From: Limonium bicolor
Lineage: Eukaryota > Streptophyta > Magnoliopsida > Caryophyllales > Plumbaginaceae
Direction: 5' to 3'
DNA: 64,000 nucleotides
Assembly: GCA_023374045.1 (NCBI GenBank)
Contig: CM041778.1
Location: forward strand, 287,161,533-287,225,532
Below the pieces are notes generated by a model. That model was not told where the DNA came from. It worked only from the letters and a program-made list of their open reading frames with translations, and searched no databases. The first letter of the stretch is position 1, and each line of letters begins with the position of its first letter. The position numbers and the translations under genes were made by a program. This document shows, one piece after another, positions 49,030 to 58,824 of this stretch.

Positions 49030-52000
49030 AGACTAAAATACCCTTAGTAACATAAAGGTGGCCGGTTTTTATGGTAATGAGTCACCACTCATGTTAGTTT
49101 ATTAAGTAACAAATGATGACTAATGGTTACTATTTACTTTAACATATAAATATCTTTTAAAAGCAAAACCAATCTTCATTCTCTCATTTCTCTTCATTTC
49201 ATACGTCTTCAACCTCTCTTCTATCTTCTTCTTGCTCTCCATTCACGGTTTGCAATAGTACACACTCAATACCATCTTTGACCACTTGTATCCCCTAGCT
49301 CATTTTTCCAAATCAAATTCTAAGACCACCATTCTCTTCCTCTCATCAAGCTCTTCAATTCTATCCTTTCAAAATTTCAAGAGCTCCATTTTGGTGCCAA
49401 GAAGAATCTCCATGGAAGGAGCTTGAGCTCATCTTTTCACATATTATTATTCTCTTTTGCTTCAAGGTAAGGAAACTCAAAGAAAAATGATGTTTCCCTC
49501 ATGTTTTTGTGTTGTCCGAAAAATCACCCTTAATGGTGTCCTTATGTTACTTTGTTCTAGCTTCATTTCAACCTTTCATGGACTAGGTGGAGTCCTCTCT
49601 TGATATATATCAAACTCTCTTCAAGTTCTAAGGTAAAACAACTATCTTAATGTTTTTAAAACAATGTATAATCTAGGGTTTACAATGAGATGAAGCATAA
49701 CGCTTGTATACTCATTTTATCATTTGTATAATGTTTAGAAGTTGACAAGCAACTAAAAGCCTTGCCGATTTAGTCAAGGAAACAAGAAAGAAGTTGTGAG
49801 GAAAAGAGGTAAATGTGCTAACCTAATGTGGTTTAAAGTCTTAGGAGAAATGAGCTTATATTGCTTGTTAAAATGATCTAAGGAGCCAATGGTATATGAC
49901 TTAGTAAAATGTTCTCAAAGGCTTATTAAAAGGCATATGTGTTGTTGAGTGTATTTGCAAGTCAAAGGCAAATATATTGTGGAAATTCAGTGTTTATGAT
50001 TTATGCATCTTAAGGGCCTAAGAGCCATGTTATTTAAGGGCCTAAGAGCCAAGCAATTTAAATTATGCACTATTGTGATGTAGTGCTAAATGAGTGAAGT
50101 TTGTGTATAAGAATGTGTTTGATGAATTTTAGTGTCCTTGATTGTTTAATGGTGAAAACAATGCGTTTTGGCGTAGCAATGTTCTAGGAGAGTTCATGTC
50201 AAAATTTAGGTAATAAACAAGAAGTTCTAAGGGTTTAAAATGAGTTTGGTAAGTTAGGAAATGTTTAGAATGGTTTAGTGTTCAACTAGTGAAAGGAACA
50301 TGCATTATGGTGTTTTAAGGTGTAAAAAGGGACTTAAGCATAATTCTAGAGGATTTAGAATGCAAAAGAATGTTTTGGGACACTTCAAGATCATGGTGAG
50401 ATTGTATTTAGGACTTGTGCATTGTTGGTGAATAAGGATGAAGTGATTTGTTGCATGGGGAGCTATAAACTTGTAAAGATGTTCAAGGAGTGTTTATGAA
50501 GAAAAGATGCTTGGGAGATGATGTTGTAGTGGTGAGAAAACATTATTGGCATAGTGGTTATCATAGGTATGAAACACCACCTAGAAACCTAAGGAGAAAA
50601 CATTATAAGTGTTAGGAATTTTGGTAAGAAATGAGTAAGTGTATAAGGAGAAAGAAGATGAGTTTTATGGATGTTGTATGAGAGAATAAGTGTGCCAAAT
50701 GGTGTTGAAAACATTAGAAGGCTTGAGGAAAAGTTTGGAGGGGATTTGACAATGTTGGGCATGTTCTGGTGGCGTCCGACCCAGGGGTCCGATCCAAATT
50801 TGGGTCGGACGGCCTCTGTTAGACGCCGGTAAGTGGTTCTGGAACGGTCCGACCCAGAGGACTTGGGTGGACAGGGGTCGGACGGGTGAGTTTAAAAGAC
50901 GGTAAAATTTCTGGAATGGTCCGACCCAGTTGGTTGGGTCGACATGGGTCAGACAAGTAGAATATTTTTCAAAACCCGAAAGTTACTGGAAGGGTCCGAC
51001 CCAGTTGGTTGGGTCGGACGGTGGGTCGGACTGACCAAAACTTAACAAAAAAAAACATAAAAGTATGGCTTAAGTAATAAACCCAAGGGGGTATAATGTA
51101 GGTAATCAAGTATAAGTTTGGGCATTAAAACATGTCATATAATCATGTTAAACATTTAGTAAATTTGAAGTTAAGTAAGATTAACCGACATTCTTAAACA
51201 TGTATAGGAGTGACCTACGGTGGAAATCAATCGAAGCAAGGACCAAGGTATGGTTTTCTTGCAGTCTGTTGCCTACCGGTTTACACCGGCTTGTGTGTTG
51301 TTTGTTTTTCTGTGTGTTTATGACGTTATAAGACTTAATCATGTAATGAGTTTACAGTTGTTCATATTAATGTGATGTTATGATGTGACTCATTTCCCTT
51401 GTGTGTGTCTAACATGACTTACCACTTGTTGTGAATTTTTGTCAAGTTCCACTGTTGAACTTCTAACAAGTGCTAACTGGGAAGTGAGGAATCCGGTTGT
51501 CCGGTCATGCATGTAAGTTTAAGAGTAGATATCTGAATCAGATTCGACTCTTATGTTGTTAAGATTGTTCTCCTTCATTTGGCGTTCGATCTCCCGCTAG
51601 CTTCCTCCAAAGCTTACCTATTCTGACTTATGATCGGTTTAGTGGGAACATGTGTTTGTGTGGTGTGTTCGGGTCACAATATCCGAACCATCTGTGACTT
51701 AAGTTACTCGTTCGAATAACAGAACGGTAATGAGTGTGTGTAACAAGCTTAACATGAGAGTGAACCATTCTCTAGGCTTCTTATGTTGTTTAACCTTCTT
51801 GGTTTGTTATTGTGGAAAGAGTATCCACTGTGTATGTGATGTTGTGCTATGCAATAATGTTGCTATGCCATATGTTATGTTATGTTTAAAATGAATGCCA
51901 TGTCATCATGACAATTAGTTGCGCGTATCCCGGTAGCCGATGGGCTGCGCGTTAACCATACCAGCCAAGGGTTGCTGACCCCCTCGGGGGCTCCATATTT

Positions 52001-52397
52001 TTACTGCAGGATGAGGATCGAGGAAGCAGAGTGGCTGTAGATTCTAGGCTGCAGATGTACTTTTGGTTATTTTGGATGTTGAGCCCGGGATGCGCCTGTG
52101 CTCCCGTGGCGTTATATTTTGGTACTGTTTGTGTTACAGTTGACAGTGGAGATCATGAGTACAGTATACAGTGACAGTTTGTATTAAATACTCGGTATGT
52201 TGGTTATGTATATATGTGTGGATGTTAGTACCTAATGCTCGGGAGTCTGATCATCAGACCGGTACACTTGTATTTATTCTGCCTTGTTAACCACGTGGGT
52301 GGTTGACGGCGTTGTAGCACCGAATCGTTTAGTTATTGTTTAGTTATTTTTCCGCTGCGATTTCATTTAATGTTAAGTGCGTAGTAGGGGTGTTACA
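49030..52397 (+). repeat. TEK 5' LTR, remaining 3.37 kb
   Basis: Matches 59334-62709. A TATA-like ACATATAAATATC (about 49142-49154) in front of a CT-rich stretch is the likely core promoter, putting most of this LTR in the transcribed part. It holds an array of GTCCGACCC...GGGTCGGAC palindromes (50768-51035), a G/C hairpin (CCCCCTCGGGGG near 51990) and a two-tier hairpin (52228-52265). It ends TTCCGCTGCGA...GGGGTGTTACA as TR2 does. No gene is seen. Confidence 0.9.
50768..51035. repeat. GTCCGACCC / GGGTCGGAC palindrome array in the TEK LTR
   Basis: Four main palindromes of about 26-27 bp with arms GTCCGACCC(A) and (T)GGGTCGGAC separated by about 45-75 bp of other sequence. The 3' LTR copies (61078-61345) are better preserved; for example 61225-61250 is perfect at both ends. 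Single-base decay in the 5' LTR breaks some arms. Confidence 0.85.
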
Positions 52398-52402
52398 AAA
52401 AG

Positions 52403-52430
52403 TGGTATCAGAGCGAAGTATCGCTCTGAT
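52403..52430 (+). promoter_or_regulatory. tRNA-Met primer-binding site with overlapping hairpin (TEK)
   Basis: TGGTATCAGAGC (52403-52414), five bases after the LTR. Bases 52407-52430 form a perfect 10-bp stem, ATCAGAGCGA with TCGCTCTGAT, loop AGTA. TR2 has the same structure with the last pair changed from A-T to G-C. Confidence 0.92.
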
Positions 52431-52614
52431 GACTAGAATACCGAGCTTAGGAATATACCGAGTTAGGAAACCTAACCACAGTTACCTAAGTGAGCAGTTA
52501 TGGAAAGGTTAACCACTAACTAAGTGTGGAGATACCTTGTTGTCGGGAAACGTTACAACCGTTAGAACCGATAAGTGTGTAAGCACAATGCTAATAATGT
52601 TCGTGTGAATTCAG

Positions 52615-54076
52615 ATGTCAGGTAGACCACGAGGTCGAGGCCGCGGGCGCGGCATTGGTGATACTGGGAACCAGGGAGAGAACCCTACGGCACAAGTCAT
52701 GGCCGATGCTGTAGCGGCCGCCGTAGCCCAGATGGTCCACAACTTGTAGCTGCAATTCAGCAGGGGCAACAGCCCGAAGTTCAACCACCACCGCCACCGC
52801 CACGAGAGACCAACTGGGTCAAGGCATTGGCAGACTTGAGACCCCCGTCGTTTCATGGGGAGACCGACCCACGTAAGCTGGAGGCGTACATCTCCGAGTT
52901 GGAGACCGCCTACGAGACCTTGGATGTGCCTGTTAGCCAAGGTCCGTCTTGCCGCTTACTACCTGAAGGGATCGGCACAAAGTTGGTGGAAGCTTGTGAG
53001 AGAGGACCGGATGGCGGATCCTCAGTTTGGTTGGAGGGAGTACACGGCTCTGCTGCGAGCCAAGTATTACCCTGTGCATGTTCAAGAGGCTAAGCGCCTG
53101 GAGCTGGATAGTCTGAGGCAGGGGATAAGATGTCGGTCGATGAGTACTACACTGCATTCACCGGTCTTATCCACCTGTTACCGGACCTGGGATACTCGAA
53201 CCGGGTGCTGGTAAACCGTTTCTACAACGGTCTCAGCCACCGTCTTCGCTATGGGATGGGGCCAGCTGAGTATGCTACCTTGCAGGTAATTAGAATCAGT
53301 GTGATGTGAATAAGTGTAATCCATAAGTGAGTATTAATGTGAGTTTGTGAGTATGTGTTTGGGCATGACTGACATCCTAAATTCAGGAGTGCTATCATGC
53401 TGCTAAGGTGAGATTACCGTCCGTCTGAGGGACGAGGAGAACGCGCACAAGCGCAAGGCCACGAGGAGGGCCAGAGTCCGCAGGGGTACGGGGGAGGAAA
53501 GAAGAAGAAGAAGCCTTATCCCCAGCCCCAGAAGAGTCAGCACCAGGGTGACAAGGGCCAAGCCCAACCACCACAGCTGAGGAGCCACTGAAGCTCACAT
53601 ATGCATACGCGCGAAACCCTACGCTCTTACCCGCCTAAGGGTAATTATTTAATCATGTGTGTCAAGTTGAAGTGTATGTTGTTAAGTTATGAAGTAAGTA
53701 TTGATTGTGTACTGTGATAGCAGCTAGCACGGGTTCTGGACCGGAGCGCCACTACTACTGTAAGTGGTGTAACGGAGACCACCCCGGCAAGGACTGCAAA
53801 GGAAATGACGTGCAGTGTCGTTACTGCGAGAAGTGGGGTCACCGTGACTACGAGTGTTACCGGAACCCCAACAGCAGAGTCAACAAGCCCAAGGGGCAGT
53901 GGAAGGGTAAGGCCACAGCGACCATCGATGGCCCGAAGACGGCTAACCAGCCACCCACAGATCAGAGGAGCACTGATTCCCAGAAGGGGAAGGGGTCGGG
54001 ACCTAGCAAGGCCACCCTGCATGTGGTGGACCGGTCTGAGGCGCCAGGGCCCTCTACTAGACCAGGTACCGCCTAA
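52615..54076 (+). pseudogene. gag: TEK gag, spliced layout, frameshifted
   Basis: Related to the TR2 Gag. Exon 1 is about 52615-53285 (SGRPRGRGRGRG start; core motifs SAQSWWKLVRED and RAKYYPVHVQEAKR; TVRLATLQ-like end), with frameshifts near 52745, 52935 and 53125. An intron at 53286-53386 (GTAATT...ATTCAG) precedes ECYHAAK, the same border as ECYDAA in TR2. The next exon, 53387-53640, covers what are exons 2 and 3 of TR2 without an intron. A second intron, 53641-53720, leads to the last exon 53721-54076 with knuckles CKWCNGDHPGKDC and CRYCEKWGHRDYEC; its phase matches TR2. The ATG again follows an AG (TTCAG). Confidence 0.82.
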
Positions 54077-54190
54077 ACTGTTGAGTGAAATAAGTGATTG
54101 CATACCGCATTTCATGCATGTGTGTGTTAGTGAGTCCAAATGTACTACCATGTGAGTAAAGAATTAAAGTACAATGTGAAAGTCACCTAA

Positions 54191-54951
54191 TTAGATAATT
54201 CTAAACTTAAAGGAGCCTTCAATATTTGTTATGAAATCCCACCAACACCAAACCCTGAAGAAACCACCATCAACATCACCGACTTTCCAATGGAGCAATG
54301 TCAGGTCATCCAATCAGGTATGATACTCTTAAATGGATACCTGACACCGGAAGCCCAAATCCATATCATCAGACGATGCAATGAACTTGGAGCAAACCTG
54401 GAGGTTTCTACACACCCGAATACCCGAGCGGATCAAGAATGAAATTGAAGATGATGTGCATGGGTAAGGACTGGAATCCTTACACCAAGACATATCAAGA
54501 AGTGCGAGCTGAAGACGGAGCAATTGTACCAAGTGTACCTGAGGAGTTCCTTGCGGTCGTTAACCACGCCGTGGGAATTGCTCGACAAGTTGAAGCGGAT
54601 TCAATTCCAAGTGTTAAAGCAGATTTGTGTATTGTGAACTTCTACCAGAAAGGTGGACGGTTGGGTTTACACCAAGATAAGGACGAGTCACCCGAGTCTC
54701 TAAGTAAGGGAGTACCCGTGGTGTCTTGGTCCATTGGTGATACCGCAGTGTTTATATATGGCGAGCAGAAGCGTGCTGATCTCGCAAAGAAGTTAGTACT
54801 AAAATCAGGAGATGTGTTAATCATGGGTGGGCAGTCGAGGATGCTATATCATGGCATCAGGAAGATCAAACTGAATACCGCACCGTCGGCAGTGATCAAT
54901 GCCACACACATGAAACCCGGACGTTTGAATTTGACCTTCAGACAGTTTTAA
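54191..54951 (+). pseudogene. AlkB-type 2-oxoglutarate/Fe(II) dioxygenase (ALKBH1-like) inside TEK, one frameshift
   Basis: AlkB-family enzymes remove methyl groups from nucleic-acid bases using iron and 2-oxoglutarate. The frame is open from 54191 to about 54397, shifts once, and runs on to the stop at 54949-54951 (170 residues from ATG 54439). The C-terminal part has the whole active site, numbered from that ATG: NFY (67-69), the iron ligands H78 and D80 in LGLHQDKDES, H138 in LYHGI, and R162/R168 in RLNLTFRQF (the RxNxTxR motif). The N-terminal part has SGMILLNGYL and ELGA...GGFYTPEY. The phrases are those of plant ALKBH1-like (1B-1D type) proteins. It lies on the element strand, after gag and before protease, with no clear start codon in the first part, so it was probably a spliced exon. 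This copy is nearly intact. Confidence 0.88.
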
Positions 54952-55132
54952 AGCCTTGTATAATTATGTAATGTGTTAAGCCAGTGTATGTTAAGGATGT
55001 TATATATGTGTTAGTTATGCCAACAGTGTAAACCAACGTATGATGTAAGAAGAGTGTGTTAATGAATAAAGTGGAGTTGTTGAAGTATGTCAACCGTGTT
55101 ACCCAATACTTATTAGTTTGCCAATGAATTAG

Positions 55133-55660
55133 GTTGTGCTCTCGGAACGGGAGGTATACTGAGTGTCTGCAATGAGGCAGAAGCCGGCAAGAGCGGCACA
55201 ATCCTCACCGGTACCTTTCCAGTCAATGGCGTGGACGCTTCGATCTTGTTCGACTCCGGAGCCTCACATACATTTATTTCGCTATCCTTTGCGAAGAGGC
55301 TGGGGTTAGACGGTGATGAGATGCCAGACTTCCTAGTCACTCCCGTCGAAAGAGCGGATCAGGTGTACCCGCTACCACCGAGATGTTGTTGTACGAATCA
55401 GAGGTGAAGAGTTTCCGATCGACTTGATAGAGTTCGACGGACTTGGTTTTGATGTGATTGTCGGGATGAACTGGTTGGAGCGGTACAAGGGCAGAATCCT
55501 GTGTGCCGAGCATCGCCTGCTTCTTCGGAGTCCGTCTGGGGTTACTATATCTACCGCCAGAGGCCCAGGGAGCCTTCGACTCAGATCATCACCGCCATGG
55601 CTATGTATCGCGAACTACGACGAGGGAATGATGTATACCTCTGCTATGTCCAGGACATAG
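55133..55660 (+). pseudogene. pro: TEK protease (aspartic), frameshifted
   Basis: Retroviral-type aspartic protease that would cut Gag-Pol. From an AG at 55131-55132 the frame reads CALGTGGIL... then FPVNGVDASILFDSGASHTFIS with the catalytic D-S-G-A, and DFLVTPVERADQV. A frameshift near 55383 precedes GLGFDVIVGMNWLERYKGRI, the second conserved block. A stretch of about 180 bp without coding signs (54952-55132) separates it from the AlkB stop. Confidence 0.85.
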
Positions 55661-57035
55661 AGAGAGATCCAGAGTTTAGCCCAGATGTGCCGGTAGTGTC
55701 GGAGTTTCCTGATGTATTTCCTAAGGAACTGCCGGGCATGCCGCCAGCACGGGAAGTGAGTTTGAGATTGATTTGGTTCCGGGCACCGGACCAATTGCGA
55801 AGGCGCCCTATCGTATGGCTCCACAGAGATGACAGAGCTCAAGGAGCAGCTGAGAGACCTACTCGACAAGGGATTTATCCGCCCTAGCGTTTCACCATGG
55901 GGAGCGCCGGTCCTCTTCGTGAAGAAGAAGGACGGTAGTCTCCGCCTGTGTATTGACTATCGAGAGCTGAATGCAGTTACGGTGAAGAACCGTTACTCCT
56001 TACCACGCATCGACGACTTATTTGATCAGTTGAGGGGAGCATCAGTATTCTCCAAGATAGATCTACGATCCAGATACCATTAGATTGCCATCTGTGACAG
56101 TGACATTGAGAAGACAGCATTCAGAACCAGGTATGGACACTATGAGTTTACGGTTATGCCGTTTGGTTTATCCAATGCACCAGCAAAGTTCATGGACTTA
56201 ATGAACCGCTTGTTCCAAGATCAGTTGGACAAGTCAGTGATAGTCTTCATCGACGATATTCTTGTGTACTCGAAATCGAGAGGTGAGCATGAAAGCCACC
56301 TGAGAAATGTGTTACAAACATTGAGAAAGAATCAGTTATATGCTAAGTTTTCAAAGTGTGAGTTTTGGTTGAACCAAGTATCCTTTCTTGGTCATGTGAT
56401 TTCTGAGGCCGGGATCGCTGTTGATCCGGCAAAGATTGATGCAGTGCGCACCTGGCCTAGGCCGAAGACAGTTACCGATATCAGGAGCTTCCTCGGTCTG
56501 GCAGGTTATTATAGGAGGTTTGTGAAGGACTTCTCCAGTGTCTCGAAGCCGATGACTTCCTTGATGAAGAAGGATGCACCATTCGAGTGGACAGTCGACT
56601 GTGAGAGTTCTTTCCAGAGTCTCAAGGATGCTCTGACATGCACCAGTCCTGACTATACCAGACGGTCCAGATGGTTTTGAGGTCTATTGCGACGCATCAG
56701 GCAGAGGTATGGTTGTGTGTTGATGCAACACGGGAAGGTCGTAGCTTACGCCTCCCGACAGCTGAAGAAGCATGAAGAGAACTACCCTACCCACGATTTA
56801 GAACTGGGTGCCATTGTCTTCGCATTGAAGATATGGCGACATTATTTGTATGGGGTAAGTGTGACAATTTATTCTGACCACAAAAGTTAAAATACTTGTT
56901 CACTCAGAAGGAGTTGAACATGAGGCAAAGAAGGTGGGTTGAGTTTCTAAACGACTACGACATTAATTACAGTACAAAGAGGGTAAGGCAAATGTGGTAG
57001 CTGACGCATTGAGTCGCCGAGCACACTCTCTCATT
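55660..57035 (+). pseudogene. pol: TEK reverse transcriptase and RNase H, frameshifted
   Basis: Copies element RNA into DNA. Visible blocks: [14 protein letters not shown] linker; [20 protein letters not shown] and [19 protein letters not shown]; a stop after RSRYH (TAG, 56081-56083); [21 protein letters not shown]; the catalytic FIDDILVYS (about 56249-56275); [11 protein letters not shown]; and the RNase H domain with [45 protein letters not shown] and YSDHKS (stop at 56887-56889). Further frameshifts are near 55830, 56650 and 56710. The core residues are still present. Confidence 0.92.
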
Positions 57036-58489
57036 CGCTAGTCTCTCATACTGGCTTGGTTGAAGAGGTGCGGAGTGCTCAGATGACGGATCAGTATATG
57101 TTGGAGATCAGGCAGAAGCTTATTGATGGCACATTCGAGGGTCAGAAGTACGACTTCCGACTCCACGATGATGACCTGATTAGGCTCAATGGCCGACTGT
57201 GTTCCGAGGAGTAGCGCTGAGCTGAAGGAGCGCATACTGAGTGAATCCCACTGTTCTACGACTTCGATTCACCCCGGAGCTTCAAAGATGTATAAGGGTA
57301 TGAAACGTTTTTTTGGTGGACTGGCATGAAAAAGGATGTTACTGATTATGATTGAGGTGTCTCACTTGTCAGAAGGTCAAGTTTGAGCACCGACGGCCTG
57401 GTGGTATGGTACAGCCAATGCCAGTGCCTGAGTGGAAGTTCCATGACATTTCTATGGACTTCGTAGTAGGGCTTCCGCCTACAAGGGGAGGTCTGAATAT
57501 GATTTGGGTTGTTGTTGACCGACTGACCAAGGTGGCTCGATTCATACCGATGAAGGACACCTGGAAAGTGGCAAAACTAGCAGAGCTCTTGACAGAGAGA
57601 TTGTAAGACATCATGGGGTACCGAAAACAATTGTGTCTGACAGGGATACCAGATTCCTCTCAAGGTATTGGAAATCCACACGGGAAGCGCTTGGTACCGA
57701 GCTGAAGCTAAGTACAGCGTTCCACCCACAGACAGATGGTCAGAGTGAGCGCACCATCCAGACACTTAAGGATATGTTACGTGCATGTGCACTTGACTTT
57801 CAGACCAGCTGGATTGATAGGTTACATCTGATCGAGTTTAGTTACAACAACAGTTACCATGCATCGATCAAGATGTCTCCCTTCCAGGCTTGTACGGTAG
57901 ACCATGCCGCACGCCATTATGCTGGGATGAGTCGAGTGAGACGGTCATTATAGGACCAGAGTATCTGGAACAAGTTCAGGCAGAAGTTCGCCAGATCCGG
58001 GCTAACATGAAGGCAGCTCAGGATAGACAGAAGTCGTACGCAGATGTGCGCAAACGCGACCTGGAGTTCGCCGTGGGCGATCAGGTATTTCTTAGAGTAT
58101 CCCCCATGAAGGGAGTATTTCGTTTTGGCCAGAAAGGCAAGTTGAGCCCAAAATATGTGGGGCCTTATGTTGTGATGGAGCGGATCGGCCCGGTAGCTTA
58201 CAGACTTGTTCTACCCGCCGAGCTGGGCAACATGATGTATTTCATGTGTCCCAGTTGAAGAAATATATGTCTCATCCGTCTCATGTGCTTCAACCTGAAA
58301 GGCTAACCTTAGAGCCGACCATGCGATCAGTGGAGACTCCGGTACGGATTCTGGATACTAAGACTCGAGACACTCCATAAGTCAGTGAGACTGGTGAAGG
58401 TTCTTTGGTCTAACCAGGACGTCGAGGAGGCCACTTGGGAGCTGGAAGATAAGATGAAGGCGAAGTACCCGTCATTGTTTACTTCTTAG
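57036..58489 (+). pseudogene. pol: TEK integrase with chromodomain, frameshifted
   Basis: Joins the DNA copy to the host chromosome. In order: an HHCC zinc finger (SHCS...IHPG, then CLTCQK); the core with first Asp in WKFHDISMDFVVGLPP, second in SDRDTRF, and Glu in TDGQSERTIQTL; the GPY/F module KLSPKYVGPYVVMERIGPVAYRL; then YMSHPSHVL and a chromodomain-like tail VRLVKVLWSNQDVEEATWELEDKMKAKYPSLF ending at TAG 58487-58489. The chromodomain tail targets chromovirus insertion to modified chromatin. Breaks occur at a TGA near 57353, near 57605, near 57910 and near 58240, plus TAA at 58378. Confidence 0.92.
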
Positions 58490-58824
58490 TGTTTATGTGT
58501 ATAGGGTACGGGGCGTACCCCTTTTTAAGGGGGGTAGAGCCGTTTCGGTTATGTGTGTACGACGTGTATTTAAATACATCGTCTATGTTATGTTGTATGG
58601 ACCTTGTGTCCGATGTTATGTTGTGTGGACCTTGTGTCCGATGTTATGTAAGTATGACCGTTGTATTTGAATGACGTTGTTGTATGGACCTTGTGTCCAA
58701 TGTTATGTAAGTGTGTTGTTAATGTTGTTATGGAAATATTGTTTATATGTATTCCCGTGTTCTAACATTTAGGATATGTGGAAGTGTGAACTTTGAGGAC
58801 AAAGTTCTTTTAAGGGGGGTAGAT
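58490..58824 (+). promoter_or_regulatory. TEK 3' interior: two hairpin-purine modules and the polypurine tract
   Basis: After the pol stop: hairpin GGGTACG/CGTACCC with loop GGG (58504-58520), purine tract AAGGGGGGTAGAG (58527-58539); a GTTGTATGGACCTTGTGTCC phrase in about three imperfect copies (58590-58710); hairpin GAACTTTG/CAAAGTTC with loop AGGA (58788-58807); polypurine tract AAGGGGGGTAGA (58812-58823), two bases from the 3' LTR. No gene. Confidence 0.85.

Noticed and set aside
54952..55132. AlkB and protease as one continuous fusion protein
   Set aside because: AlkB ends in its own TAA and about 180 non-coding bases follow; an intron is possible but not shown.
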